Of a DNA stretch of 64,000 nt, positions 54,264 through 63,400 are shown one piece after another; position 1 is the stretch's first letter; each line of letters opens with the position of its first letter. The stretch is taken from NCBI RefSeq assembly GCF_004343705.1, contig NZ_SKFH01000009.1:1-64000 (forward strand). The letters are read 5' to 3'. The DNA is from Flaviaesturariibacter aridisoli (GTDB lineage Bacteria > Bacteroidota > Bacteroidia > Chitinophagales > Chitinophagaceae). The translations under genes and the position numbers were made by a program. The notes beneath the pieces are model-generated. The model had not been told where the DNA came from. It made no database searches and was given only the letters and a program-made list of their open reading frames with translations.

Positions 54264-54314
54264 AATAGCAGGTTTGGAATTCGGACAATCGTTTTGTTCG
54301 GTTCGTATCCGGAC

Positions 54315-54322
54315 TAAATATA
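54315..54322 (-). promoter_or_regulatory. -7 element of the susC-susD-kduD-kduI operon
   Basis: On the minus strand TATATTTA, one base off TAnnTTTG. The predicted start of transcription is near 54310, about 45 bases before the susC ATG. The palindrome at 54330-54345 lies directly upstream, where RNA polymerase would contact the -33 region. Confidence 0.5.
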
Positions 54323-54329
54323 GAGACAA

Positions 54330-54345
54330 AATTGGTCGACCAATT
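54330..54345. promoter_or_regulatory. Operator candidate 1, perfect palindrome AATTGGTCGACCAATT
   Basis: A 16-bp perfect inverted repeat upstream of susC, identical to the copy at 54448-54463. Its form, an AT-flanked TTGGTnnACCAA, resembles known operators of GntR/FadR-family uronate regulators such as UxuR and ExuR. The adjacent gntR gene is the obvious candidate to bind it. Confidence 0.8.
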
Positions 54346-54419
54346 GGCGAGTGAGCGTTGAAGTGACCACCATAAAAATTTGAGCGATTTGTATTCGTTT
54401 GTTTTTGAATGACTTACAA

Positions 54420-54437
54420 TTACCGGTAACGCTACCG
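54420..54437. promoter_or_regulatory. ACCGGTA repeat in the divergent control region
   Basis: TTACCGGTAA (54420-54429) is a perfect 10-bp palindrome followed after three bases by a TACCGG half-copy. It could be a second protein-binding site, distinct from the GntR-type palindromes. Confidence 0.4.
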
Positions 54438-54447
54438 GAAATTCCTG

Positions 54448-54463
54448 AATTGGTCGACCAATT
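54448..54463. promoter_or_regulatory. Operator candidate 2, perfect palindrome AATTGGTCGACCAATT
   Basis: The second identical 16-bp palindrome, 118 bases from the first. It lies about 47 bases before the gntR ATG and just upstream of a weak -7-like CGATTTTG (54474-54481), so binding there would give autoregulation of the gntR-lyase operon. Confidence 0.8.
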
Positions 54464-54509
54464 TTTTTAGCCGCGATTTTGCACTAAACTTGTCCCCAAA
54501 CGACAGCTT

Positions 54510-55220
54510 ATGAGTGAAGTATTGCCGGCCTTCCGGGAAGTAGCCCTCGAAGGGCCCGTCGACCTGATCATCCGGCAGATCAAAGAGCTCCTGATTTCCG
54601 GCGCCCTGAAGCCCGGCGACAAGCTGCCGCCGGAGCGCAAGCTCTCCGAGCAGATGGGCGTGGGCCGCACGCACGTGCGGGAAGCGCTGCGCAAGCTGGA
54701 GTTTTACGGCATTCTCCGCACCCGCCCGCAAAGCGGCACTTTCGTGGCCAGCATCGGCATCACGGCCCTCGAAAACCTGATCGCCGACGTGCTCAAGATC
54801 GATACGCCGTCCTTCGTGTCGCTTGTAGAAACACGGGTGCTGCTCGAAGTGGCCGCCGTGGAGCTCGCTTGCCAGCGCCGCACGGACGAAGACCTGCAAC
54901 AACTGCAGGCCGCCCTGGACGCTTACCTGGCCAAGGCCGAGCGCGGCATCAAAGCCGTTGACGAAGACCTCATGTTTCATCTCAGCATCGCCGACTGTGC
55001 CAAGAACAAAGCACTGAAATCGCTGCTGCTCATCATCATTCCCGACATCATCACCAACTATTCCATCTTTAAGGTGTGCGACACCGTTACCAATAAGGCG
55101 CTGCAGGAACATCAGTCGCTCTTTGAAGCCGTGCGCGACGGTGATGCCGCCGCCGGCGGTGCCCTCATGCGCGAGCACCTGCAGGGCGTGGTCAACTTCG
55201 CCCAGTCGCTCGTGCAATAA
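54510..55220 (+). CDS. GntR family regulator with FCD ligand domain (FadR subfamily)
   Basis: A 236-aa regulator. The winged helix spans residues about 15-80: LIIRQIKELLISGALKPGDKLPPERKLSEQMGVGRTHVREALRKLEFYGILRTRPQSGTFV, the classic GntR block. The FCD domain (about 95-230) contains VSLVETRVLLEVAAVELAC, DEDLMFHLSIADCAKN and QEHQSLFEAVRDGD, which supply the Asp and His residues for a metal or acid ligand. FCD members often sense uronates or keto-deoxy sugars. It heads the plus-strand lyase operon and faces two palindromes upstream. Confidence 0.92.
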   Translation: MSEVLPAFREVALEGPVDLIIRQIKELLISGALKPGDKLPPERKLSEQMGVGRTHVREALRKLEFYGILRTRPQSGTFVASIGITALENLIADVLKIDTPSFVSLVETRVLLEVAAVELACQRRTDEDLQQLQAALDAYLAKAERGIKAVDEDLMFHLSIADCAKNKALKSLLLIIIPDIITNYSIFKVCDTVTNKALQEHQSLFEAVRDGDAAAGGALMREHLQGVVNFAQSLVQ

Positions 55221-55241
55221 CCCCTACCAATCCCTTGCTTT

Positions 55242-57521
55242 ATGAAACCAGCTTCCCTCTTCTCCTTCTTCGCCCTGCTCGCGCCGGCTGCACTCTTCGC
55301 ACAGTCCGACATTGCGGCCATCAATGCAGCCGTGCGGTCCGCCCGTCCCGGCGACACGATCGTGATTGCTGACGGTGAATACCGCGATGCCGAGCTGAAT
55401 CTCGTTGCCCGGGGCGATTCGCTGCGCCCCATCGTGCTGCGCGCCGCCACACCGGGCCGCGTGCTGCTCACGGGCAATTCGAGCCTGCGCCTCGCCGGCA
55501 CCGGCATCGAAGTGAGCGGGCTGTATTTCACCCGCGGCTTCTGCACGCGCGGCGCCGCCATCGAATACCGCAGCGGCAAGGAAGTGGCCAACTGGTGCCG
55601 CGTGACGGCCTGCGCCATCGACGATTTCAATCCGCCGGCTCGGGAGACCGAATCTTCCTGGATCCTCCTCTACGGCCGCCACAACCGCTTCGACCACAAT
55701 AGCGTGGCCGGCAAGTTGAACCAAGGCGTCACCTTCGCGGTGATCCTCGATGGCGAGCGCAACCAGCAGAACGAGCACCGCATCGAATACAACTACTTCG
55801 GCAGCCGCCCGCCGCTGGGGGCCAATGGCGGCGAAACGATCCGCGTGGGCACTTCGCAAACCTCGCTTACCTCCTCGCGCACGCGCATCGAGAACAACTA
55901 CTTCCAGGAATGCGATGGCGAGGTGGAGATCGTATCGATCAAATCCTGCGATAATAGCATTCGTAAGAACACCTTTTTCGAGAGCTCGGGCGTGCTGGCG
56001 CTGCGCCACGGCCACCGCAACCTCGTGGAGAACAACGCCTTCATCGGCAACGGCAAGCCCAACACGGGCGGCGTGCGCGTCATCAACGAAGGCCACACGA
56101 TCCGCGGCAACTATTTCTCCGGCCTCACCGGCGACCGCTTTTTTGCCGCGCTGGCCGTGATGAACGCCGTGCCCAACTCGCTGCCCAACCGCTACCACCA
56201 GGTGAAGGACGTACGCATCATCGGCAACAGCTGGGTAGACTGCGCCCATATCCAATTCCACGTGGGCAAGGATAACGAGCGTACACTCGCGCCCGAAAAC
56301 GTGACGCTGGCGGACAATTTTTTTTACAACCGTCATTCTGATACAGTATTCGTCGCCTTCGACAAGACCGACGGCTTTCATTTCGCCGACAACAGCGTGG
56401 TAACGCGTTCGGGACGATTCAGCCAACCGGGCTTTGCTGAAGTACGGTTTACCGCACTGCCGAAAAATACGACGGGCGCAGCCACGCGCACCCAATGTGG
56501 CGCACCCTGGTATGGGGTGAAAACCCCGCAGCAACGACGTCTTTCAGGACGCATTATCCCGGTGCGCGCGGGGCAGAATACACTGGCGGCAGCGCTGGAA
56601 AAAGCTTCCTTCGGCGACGTGCTGCAGCTGACGGACACGGCTACCTATCTCTTCGACGGGCCCACTACGGTGCGCACCTACGTGCGGATTGAAAGCCGCC
56701 TGCCTAAGGAGGCCAAAGCTTTGCTCCGTTACAACGGCACGCGCGGCCGCGCAGCCCTGCTTCAGCTTGCCGACAGCGCCGTACTGGAACTGTCGGGACT
56801 CGCCTTCGACAACGACGCCTTTGATGAGCGCGCATCCGCCTCCGCGGCCATCGCACCGGTAACGCCGATGAAGGGTCACTACAGTGTGTTCGTGGACCGC
56901 TGCGATTTTTACAACTATACCGAATCCAGCTTCAGCCCGCTGCGCGCGCAGCGGAACACCTACGCCGATACTGTCCGCTTCACTAATTGCCTGTTCCGCG
57001 ATCTGTCGGGCGATGCCATCTACCTCGCTGCTGAAAAAGACGACGCCGGCAAGTACAGCGCGGACTTTGTAGAAATACGGAACTGCGCCTTTTACCGCGT
57101 ACTCGGTCACTCGGTCGACCTGTACCGCGGCGGCTCCGACGAAAGCACGAGCGGCCCCACGCTGGTCATGGACCACTGCGTGCTCGAAGACGTCAACAAT
57201 AAGGAGCGCGGCGCCGGCCTGCGCCTGCTGGGGGTGCAGAACATCGTGGTAAAGAACACGCTCTTTTCCAACACGGGCCGTGGCGGCGCCTCCATCCGCC
57301 TCGACGAAACAAACTGGGACAAGATCATGATTACCAACTGCAATCTCTACCAATCGGGCCGCGTCGCTTCCTTCTGGGGGAAAGCCGTCAAGGGCCCGAT
57401 GTATACGCTGAAGCCCGCTTACCGCCGGTCGTCGGCCTATAATTTTTCAAACACGGTCACTTCTCCCCTGCTGGGTAAAGCCACCGACGGCGGTGCTATC
57501 GGCCTGCAGGGAGCCTTATAA
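55242..57521 (+). CDS. Polysaccharide lyase family 6, two-domain alginate lyase type
   Basis: A 759-aa secreted lyase (signal peptide ending PAALFAQ). The N-terminal parallel beta-helix has the PL6 site: Lys234 and Arg255 (VSIKSC, LALRHGH) as base and acid, and calcium ligands Asn195, Glu227 and Glu229. The spacings equal those of AlyGC (N181, E213, E215, K220, R241) and chondroitinase B. A second right-handed helix domain fills about 430-759, as in AlyGC, which is an exo-acting poly-guluronate lyase. Alginate is the best substrate guess. It would act in the periplasm, 21 bases downstream of gntR. Confidence 0.92.
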   Translation: MKPASLFSFFALLAPAALFAQSDIAAINAAVRSARPGDTIVIADGEYRDAELNLVARGDSLRPIVLRAATPGRVLLTGNSSLRLAGTGIEVSGLYFTRGFCTRGAAIEYRSGKEVANWCRVTACAIDDFNPPARETESSWILLYGRHNRFDHNSVAGKLNQGVTFAVILDGERNQQNEHRIEYNYFGSRPPLGANGGETIRVGTSQTSLTSSRTRIENNYFQECDGEVEIVSIKSCDNSIRKNTFFESSGVLALRHGHRNLVENNAFIGNGKPNTGGVRVINEGHTIRGNYFSGLTGDRFFAALAVMNAVPNSLPNRYHQVKDVRIIGNSWVDCAHIQFHVGKDNERTLAPENVTLADNFFYNRHSDTVFVAFDKTDGFHFADNSVVTRSGRFSQPGFAEVRFTALPKNTTGAATRTQCGAPWYGVKTPQQRRLSGRIIPVRAGQNTLAAALEKASFGDVLQLTDTATYLFDGPTTVRTYVRIESRLPKEAKALLRYNGTRGRAALLQLADSAVLELSGLAFDNDAFDERASASAAIAPVTPMKGHYSVFVDRCDFYNYTESSFSPLRAQRNTYADTVRFTNCLFRDLSGDAIYLAAEKDDAGKYSADFVEIRNCAFYRVLGHSVDLYRGGSDESTSGPTLVMDHCVLEDVNNKERGAGLRLLGVQNIVVKNTLFSNTGRGGASIRLDETNWDKIMITNCNLYQSGRVASFWGKAVKGPMYTLKPAYRRSSAYNFSNTVTSPLLGKATDGGAIGLQGAL

Positions 57522-57542
57522 ATAAACAACCATTTCAACGAT

Positions 57543-58295
57543 ATGAAACTACAAGGAAAAGTAGCCATTGTAACCGGCGGCGCCCGCGACATCGGGCGCT
57601 CTGTAAGCATGGCCCTCGCACGTGAAGGCGCTAAAGTGGCGATCAATTACTTCGGCTCCGAAGAAGAAGCAAAAGAAACGAAACGATTTATCGATGAGGC
57701 CGGCGGCACCTGCATCCTCGTGCAGGGCGACATGACGCAATGGGACGCCGTGCAGGCGCTCGTGGCCGACACGCAGAAAGCCTTCGGCAACGAGATCCAC
57801 ATACTCGCCAACGTCGTCGGCGGTCTCTTCGGACGCAAGACCATCGAGGAGCAGGATGAAGCCTGGTACGACCTCCTGATGAACGTCAACATGAAGAGCA
57901 TCTTCTTCACCACGAAAGCGACGGTGGCCCACATGCCCAGCGGCAGCGCCATCATCAACTTCAGCTCGCAGGCGGCCCGCGATGGCGGCGGCGGCGGCGC
58001 CTCGCTGTATGCTACGGCCAAGGGCGCAGTGATGACCTACACGCGTGCCATGGCTAAAGAGTTCGGTCCCCGCGGCATCCGCGTCAATGCGGTCGCACCG
58101 GGCATGATCGCCACCTCCTTCCACGACCGCTTTACGAAGCCCGAGATCCGTACCAACGTGGCCGCTTCCACACCGCTCCGCCGCCAGGGCGATGCCGCCG
58201 ACGTGGCCGACCTCGTGGTGTACCTCGCGTCTTCGGAATCGTCGTTCCTCACCGGTACCAACATCGACATCAACGGCGGCACCTATTTCTCCTGA
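57543..58295 (+). CDS. SDR family oxidoreductase, possible DEH reductase
   Basis: A 250-aa classical SDR: VAIVTGGARDIGRSVSMALAREGAKVAINYF at the N-terminus, HILANVVGGLFGRKTIEEQ in place of the usual NNAG, INFSSQAARDGGGGGASLYATAKGAVMTYTRAMAKEFGPRGIRVNAVAPG with the catalytic Ser and YxxxK. In alginate loci an SDR at this place reduces 4-deoxy-5-keto-hexuronate (DEH) to 2-keto-3-deoxygluconate; I infer that role from context. The NVVGG substitution and Gly-rich loop set it apart from KduD in the same locus. Confidence 0.85.
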   Translation: MKLQGKVAIVTGGARDIGRSVSMALAREGAKVAINYFGSEEEAKETKRFIDEAGGTCILVQGDMTQWDAVQALVADTQKAFGNEIHILANVVGGLFGRKTIEEQDEAWYDLLMNVNMKSIFFTTKATVAHMPSGSAIINFSSQAARDGGGGGASLYATAKGAVMTYTRAMAKEFGPRGIRVNAVAPGMIATSFHDRFTKPEIRTNVAASTPLRRQGDAADVADLVVYLASSESSFLTGTNIDINGGTYFS

Positions 58296-58312
58296 CCTCA
58301 AAACAAGAAGCC

Positions 58313-59512
58313 ATGAAACTAGCGCCCTACCTGTTGCTGGCCGCCTCGCTGCTCAGCGGCTGTGCCACGATCCGCGCGGGTAACCCCGAGCCCGCGCCCC
58401 GCGTATTCGTGCTCAATGCCGGCGTGTTGCAGGCCAACCGCGGCCGCATTCGCAACGACCTGAAGCCAGCCTACGACAAGCTGCTGAGCGATGCCGGCAA
58501 AGCCCTGAAGGAAGGTCCCTTTTCGGTGATGGAGAAAAAGGACAACCCGCCGAGCGGCGACCGCCACGACTACATGAGCCTCGCGCCCTACTTCTGGCCC
58601 GACCCCACGAAGCCCGACGGCCTGCCCTATATCCGCAAGGACGGTCAGACCAACCCCGAGGTGAAGGAGTTCAAGGACAAGGAGTATATGCCGAAACTCT
58701 GCGAGTTGGTGCACACGCTCGGACTTGCGTATTATTTCTCCGGCGACGAACGCTACGCGGCGCATGCGTCGCTGCTGCTGCGCACCTGGTTTCTCGACCC
58801 GGCCACGCGAATGAATCCCAACCTCAATTTCGCGCAGGCCATCAAGGGGAAAAATGACGGCCGCGGCGCGGGCCTCATCGACGCCCGCCACTTCGTGAAA
58901 GTGGTGGACGCACTGGGCCTGTTGCAGGGATCGAAGTCCTGGACGGCTGCCGACCAGAAAGGCATGCAGCAATGGTTCGGTTCTTTTTTGAACTGGATGC
59001 AAACCAGCCCCATCGGCCGCGACGAGCTCGACGCCCGCAATAACCACGGCACCTTCTACGACGCGCTGCGCCTGTCGATGGCGCTGTACATCGACAGCAG
59101 CGACCTCGCCCGCCGCATCGTGACGAGCGCGCAGGAGCGGCTCGACTACCAGATGGATGCCGAAGGAAAATTCCCCAAGGAAATGGAGCGCACCATCGCA
59201 CTCCACTACAACACCTTCGACCTCGACGCCTTCTTTCTCATCGCCTCTATGAGCGAAAAGCTGGACATCGACTTCTGGCACTACCACAGCCCTTCGGGCG
59301 CTTCGCTGGAAAAGGGTTTCAACTTCCTGTATCCCTTTCTTTCGAAAGAAAAAGTGTGGACGGGCCAGCAGATCAAGCCCTTCGAATTCGAGGAAGGCTA
59401 CCCGCTGCTGCTCGCTGCAGGCCGCCACTACAACTGTGTGCCCTGCCCCGCGAAAGTGGATGCGCTCGCCGGCGACAAGGCCGCGACGCTGCGCTGGAAA
59501 CTGCTTTATTGA
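58313..59512 (+). CDS. Alginate-lyase-domain (PF05426-type) lipoprotein, PL5/PL38-like
   Basis: A 399-aa protein with an (alpha/alpha) barrel pattern. The N-terminus MKLAPYLLLAASLLSGCATI is a lipoprotein signal with Cys17. YMSLAPYFWPDPTKPDGLPYIRKDGQTNPE and GLIDARHFVKVVDALGLL are typical of PF05426. ARNNHGTFYDALRL has Asn244 and His245 as expected catalytic residues, with Tyr299 (IALHYNTFDL) as likely acid/base. Substrate may be alginate (poly-mannuronate) or glucuronan; PL5 and PL38 differ and I cannot separate them. It is the last gene of the plus-strand operon. Confidence 0.85.
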   Translation: MKLAPYLLLAASLLSGCATIRAGNPEPAPRVFVLNAGVLQANRGRIRNDLKPAYDKLLSDAGKALKEGPFSVMEKKDNPPSGDRHDYMSLAPYFWPDPTKPDGLPYIRKDGQTNPEVKEFKDKEYMPKLCELVHTLGLAYYFSGDERYAAHASLLLRTWFLDPATRMNPNLNFAQAIKGKNDGRGAGLIDARHFVKVVDALGLLQGSKSWTAADQKGMQQWFGSFLNWMQTSPIGRDELDARNNHGTFYDALRLSMALYIDSSDLARRIVTSAQERLDYQMDAEGKFPKEMERTIALHYNTFDLDAFFLIASMSEKLDIDFWHYHSPSGASLEKGFNFLYPFLSKEKVWTGQQIKPFEFEEGYPLLLAAGRHYNCVPCPAKVDALAGDKAATLRWKLLY

Positions 59513-59532
59513 AAGACCACGATAAACCATCA

Positions 59533-59562
59533 AAAAAGGGCAACGATCTCGTTGCCCTTTTT
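59533..59562. terminator. Bidirectional terminator at the end of the lyase operon
   Basis: A 13-bp stem AAAAAGGGCAACG with its complement (59533-59545, 59550-59562), loop ATCT. It separates the lyase operon from the convergent esterase gene. Confidence 0.9.
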
Positions 59563-59579
59563 ACGTTTCACAGGTTTGT

Positions 59580-60479
59580 TCAGTAGATGCCCGCCTCGCG
59601 GAGGAAGGCCATGATCGCGATGTTGATCTCGCTATTCTTCTCCTTGTCGAATTTGCCGTGCTGGCCACCCGGAACGGTGATGAACTGCGTACGCACACCG
59701 AGTTCGCTAAGGCGTTTATGCAGGTCCACCGAATGCTGGTAAGGCACCGTGGGATCGGCATCGCCGTGCACGATGAACACGGGCGGGTTGGTCTTGGCCA
59801 GGTACGTCATCGGCGACACCGAGGCGGCAAAGGCTTTGTCCTGCGCACGGGCACCAAGCCAGTTCCTGGCCGACTTGCTGGTGACGTTGCTGCCGTAGCC
59901 CCAGTCCCACACATCGGTGATGCCGTACTTGTCGATGATGGCGGCTACTTTGATCGGCTCTTTGTGCGGGCAGGCGCCGTCGAAGCGGGTATCGTTGCCC
60001 ATAAGGCCGGCCATCAGGGCCAGGTGGCCGCCGGCGGAGCCGCCCATCACCACGATGCGGGCCGGGTCGATGTTGAGCTCCTTTGCATGCTGCACGAGGT
60101 ACACGAGCGCGCAGCGGCTGTCTTCCACGGCAGCGGGCGCCGTGGCCTGCCCCGTAAGGCGGTATTCGATATTGGCCACCGCAAAGCCTGCCTTGAAGAA
60201 CGTGTTGAACCCCGTCTGCGATTCCTTCACGCCGTGGTTCCAGCCGCCGCCGTGAATGTTCACGATCACCGGCGTGGGCTTACCCGCAGCCGGCAGGTAA
60301 AGGTCCATCTTGCCGTCCCAATCGCCGGCCTTGGTGTACACGACGTCCAGGCGGCTCGTGAAGCCCGCGGGCAGCACGACCGGCTTGTAGGTCTTTGCCG
60401 AATCTTCCTGTGCATGCAGGGTAACGGCACTTCCGAGCAGCAGCAACAGGAGCGCAGCAGAAATGAATGTTTTTTTCAT
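59580..60479 (-). CDS. Secreted alpha/beta-hydrolase esterase (BD-FAE/acetyl esterase-like)
   Basis: A 299-aa exported hydrolase. The signal peptide ends TLHAQE. The oxyanion-hole motif is IHGGGW (residues 75-80), the nucleophile is Ser148 in GGSAGG, and Asp242 (HGDADP) and His274 (GGQHGKF) complete the triad. It resembles BD-FAE and acetylxylan-esterase-type proteins. It might remove acetyl or other acyl groups from the polymer handled by the adjacent locus, but it is read from the opposite strand with the MBG-domain protein, so a separate role is possible. Confidence 0.88.
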   Translation of the reverse strand: MKKTFISAALLLLLLGSAVTLHAQEDSAKTYKPVVLPAGFTSRLDVVYTKAGDWDGKMDLYLPAAGKPTPVIVNIHGGGWNHGVKESQTGFNTFFKAGFAVANIEYRLTGQATAPAAVEDSRCALVYLVQHAKELNIDPARIVVMGGSAGGHLALMAGLMGNDTRFDGACPHKEPIKVAAIIDKYGITDVWDWGYGSNVTSKSARNWLGARAQDKAFAASVSPMTYLAKTNPPVFIVHGDADPTVPYQHSVDLHKRLSELGVRTQFITVPGGQHGKFDKEKNSEINIAIMAFLREAGIY

Positions 60480-60487
60480 AGCAATGT

Positions 60488-63400
60488 TTAGTGTCCGACG
60501 AGGACGGTTTTCGTAAGGTTGACCGACTTACCGATGACCCGCGCCACGTAGATGCCGGGCGGCAGTCGGTGTACCAGGAATTCGGCGCTGGTGAAGCCTT
60601 GCTGCACGAACACGTTGCGGCGCATGATGGGGTGGCCGGCAATATCGTACAGGTACACATCGGCGAGGTCGGGCTTGGCGCTGTATACGCGCACGCGCAG
60701 GCTGTTGGCGCCGCTCATATAGGCCTGGATATGATCCAGGTCGGCACCCGTTGCGGGCAGCACCGACAGGCGGGCGTTCGTGTACACGAAATTGTAGTTG
60801 GCCGATACGCCCGTAGTGAACGTGATGGGATAATAGCCCGGCGCCGAAGTGGCCGTGGCCGTGCTCGTGGGCACCGGCGCCGTGGGCAGGCTCGCCACAT
60901 TCTGGCCCAGCACGAAGCCGGTGATGCTGTAGCGGAAGGCAGGGTTGGCGTCGCCCTGCATCCGCGTCGAATCAAAGGCGCGTACCGTGAGGTTGGCTTT
61001 GTTTACGGTCAGCGTTTGCGCTTGCGCTGCGGCCGGGAAGAAGAACGGGCTACCGGGCTGGCTGGCCGTGATCGTGGTCGTGCCGGCACCGGTTACATGC
61101 ACGGTGTTCCCCGTGACGGTGGCCACCGACGGATTGCTGCTCGTGAGCTGGATCGGAATGGTCAGGTTGGAGCTCGATACGGCCAGGGCGAAGTCGGCCG
61201 CACCATAGGTCTTGGGCTGGATCGCGTTGAACGTGATCGTTTGCGCGCTGCGCGGGCTCACGGTCAGCGTACCGCCCTGCATCGTGATGCTGTAGTTGGC
61301 GGCCGTCGCGCCGCTTACCGTGATCGGGTATGTGCCCGGGGCGGAGGTCAGGGTGGCCGTGGTGGTTGCCACGGGAGGCGTAAGCAGTACCGATTCGTTC
61401 TCGCCATTTACAAAGCCGGAGTAGGAAACCGTCAGCGTTGGGTTCGCGTCGCCTTCGGGACGCGTCAGGTCGGTCGCCCTAATGGTCAGCGGCGCCTTGT
61501 TGACGGTCAGCGTATGCGTGACGTCGGCGGCGGGGTAAAAGCCGTCGCTGGCCTGCGTGGCGCGGATGTCGGTGGTGCCTACACCTGTCACGTGGATCTC
61601 GCCTGAAGCGGTCACTGTGGCCACGGCGGGGTTGCTGCTGGTATACTGCACCGCGGTGCTGCTGTTGGCCGTCAGTACGCCCGCAGTGAAGTCGGCATCG
61701 CCGTAGTTCTTGGCGGGCATGGCATTGAATACAAAAGGATTGGCCGGAGGACGTGCCCCGACGCTGAAGGCGCCGAAGGTGGCGAAGGTCGACTCGATGT
61801 TGTTGGCGGTGTTGTCGCCGCTGCCTACCGGCGCCGACCAGCCCGTACCACTATTGGTAATAAAGCCGATCTCGCTGTCGGCGAAGGAGGCGAACACCGA
61901 GCCTTCGAGCGGGCTCACCCATTGGAGCTTCACGGCGCTGCTGCCGCTGCCGGCCACCTGGCTGATGTTCCAAACCGCGTTCACCACGGTCTGGCGCTCC
62001 TGCAGGGTCAGCGGCGTGCCGTTGGGCGTGCCGTTGGTCGTGATGCCTTCAAACACGGCTACCGTATAGTCGGAGGCGACCGAAGGCGTCAGCACAGCGG
62101 GCAGGTAGTTGGCGGCCGTTCCTACGGGGAAGGTCGAAGGAGTAGTAAGTCCGTCGCGGCGGAGGAGGCCCTGGCTGCCCGTTGTGGCATCGGTAGCCGT
62201 AACGAAATAGTTGCTGCCGCCGATCGCACCGCCGATGCTGGCGCCCGCGAGCAGGTGCAGCACGTCGCCGGGGCGGATGGTGAGCCTGCCGCTGTTGAGG
62301 GTGAGGGTACCCGAGAACTCCGCGCTCGCATTCGTTGTGCCGGCCGCATTGAAGGTTGCATCGCGGATCGAGAGCACCGCGGGTGCCGTGGTGGAAATAC
62401 CGAAAGGCTGCGTGGTGGCGGCATTGATTACGTAGCTGATGCCATCCTGGTACGTGCGGGCATCGCTCACGCCTACCGAACCGGCGGCGGCATCGAAGCC
62501 GTCGGGGCTGGCCGTGATGAGCGTGGCGCCGCTGCCGCTGATGCTGAGCGAAACGCCGGAGGCTGTGGCCGTGAGGGGACGCGACACCCAGATGGAGTCG
62601 AGGTTGGACGTCACGCTCACCACGCGGGTGCCGGGCGTGATGCCAGCGCCGGCGATGCTGACACCCTTGGTCAGCGTAGTTGTACCTGTGGCATTGCGGA
62701 TCAGGAAAGCACCGGCAGTAGTTGTGCCCGTAGCCGTGAACGCGGTGGCGGGACGGCGGGCCGTAAACGTGGCCGTACCGACCAGCTGCCTGGTACCGAA
62801 GTTGAGGCGCCCGTAAATGTTCGCGTTGTTGCTGACGGTCACATTGCGCTCGAGCGTCACCTGCGCATCATCCGATACGGTAAACGAGGGCACCGTGATG
62901 TTGCCGATACCGCTGATCGTTTGCGGCACGTTGCCGGCAAATACAAGCTCGTTGGTGGAGCCGGCGGGCGCGCTGAGGTTGCCGTTCGCCTCGAGGTTGC
63001 CGAGGATGACCGTCTGACCGCTGGTATGCGTTACAAAGGTGGAGCCGGGGGCGATGCTGAGCGTGTCGATGCGGTTGATGCTACCGTCGGAGGTCAGTGT
63101 GGCGCCGTTCTCGACGATCACGTTGGGATACGATTTGCGGTTGAAGAAGGTGCCGGAGCCCGTCGCCGGGTTCGAAGCTTTCATATGGAAGTAAGAACCC
63201 GGACGAAAGTCGATCGGCATGAAGAAGCCGCCGCCGGAAGCCGAGCCCATAGGACTGAAGCCGCCTTCGTAATAGTAGTGCGCGCCGGCCTCGAAAACGA
63301 CCCACTGCTCGCTCGACTGCGTGCTGTTGCCGAAGGGATAAGCCGCCGAGGCGGCCGTGATATTGCTGGTGAATTTCGAGCCGGCCTTGAATACCAGCGA

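Noticed and set aside
47872-59512. The polysaccharide locus as a recently acquired genomic island
   Set aside because: Base composition and codon use look like the flanking genes, and no tRNA, direct repeats, integrase or transposase flank it.
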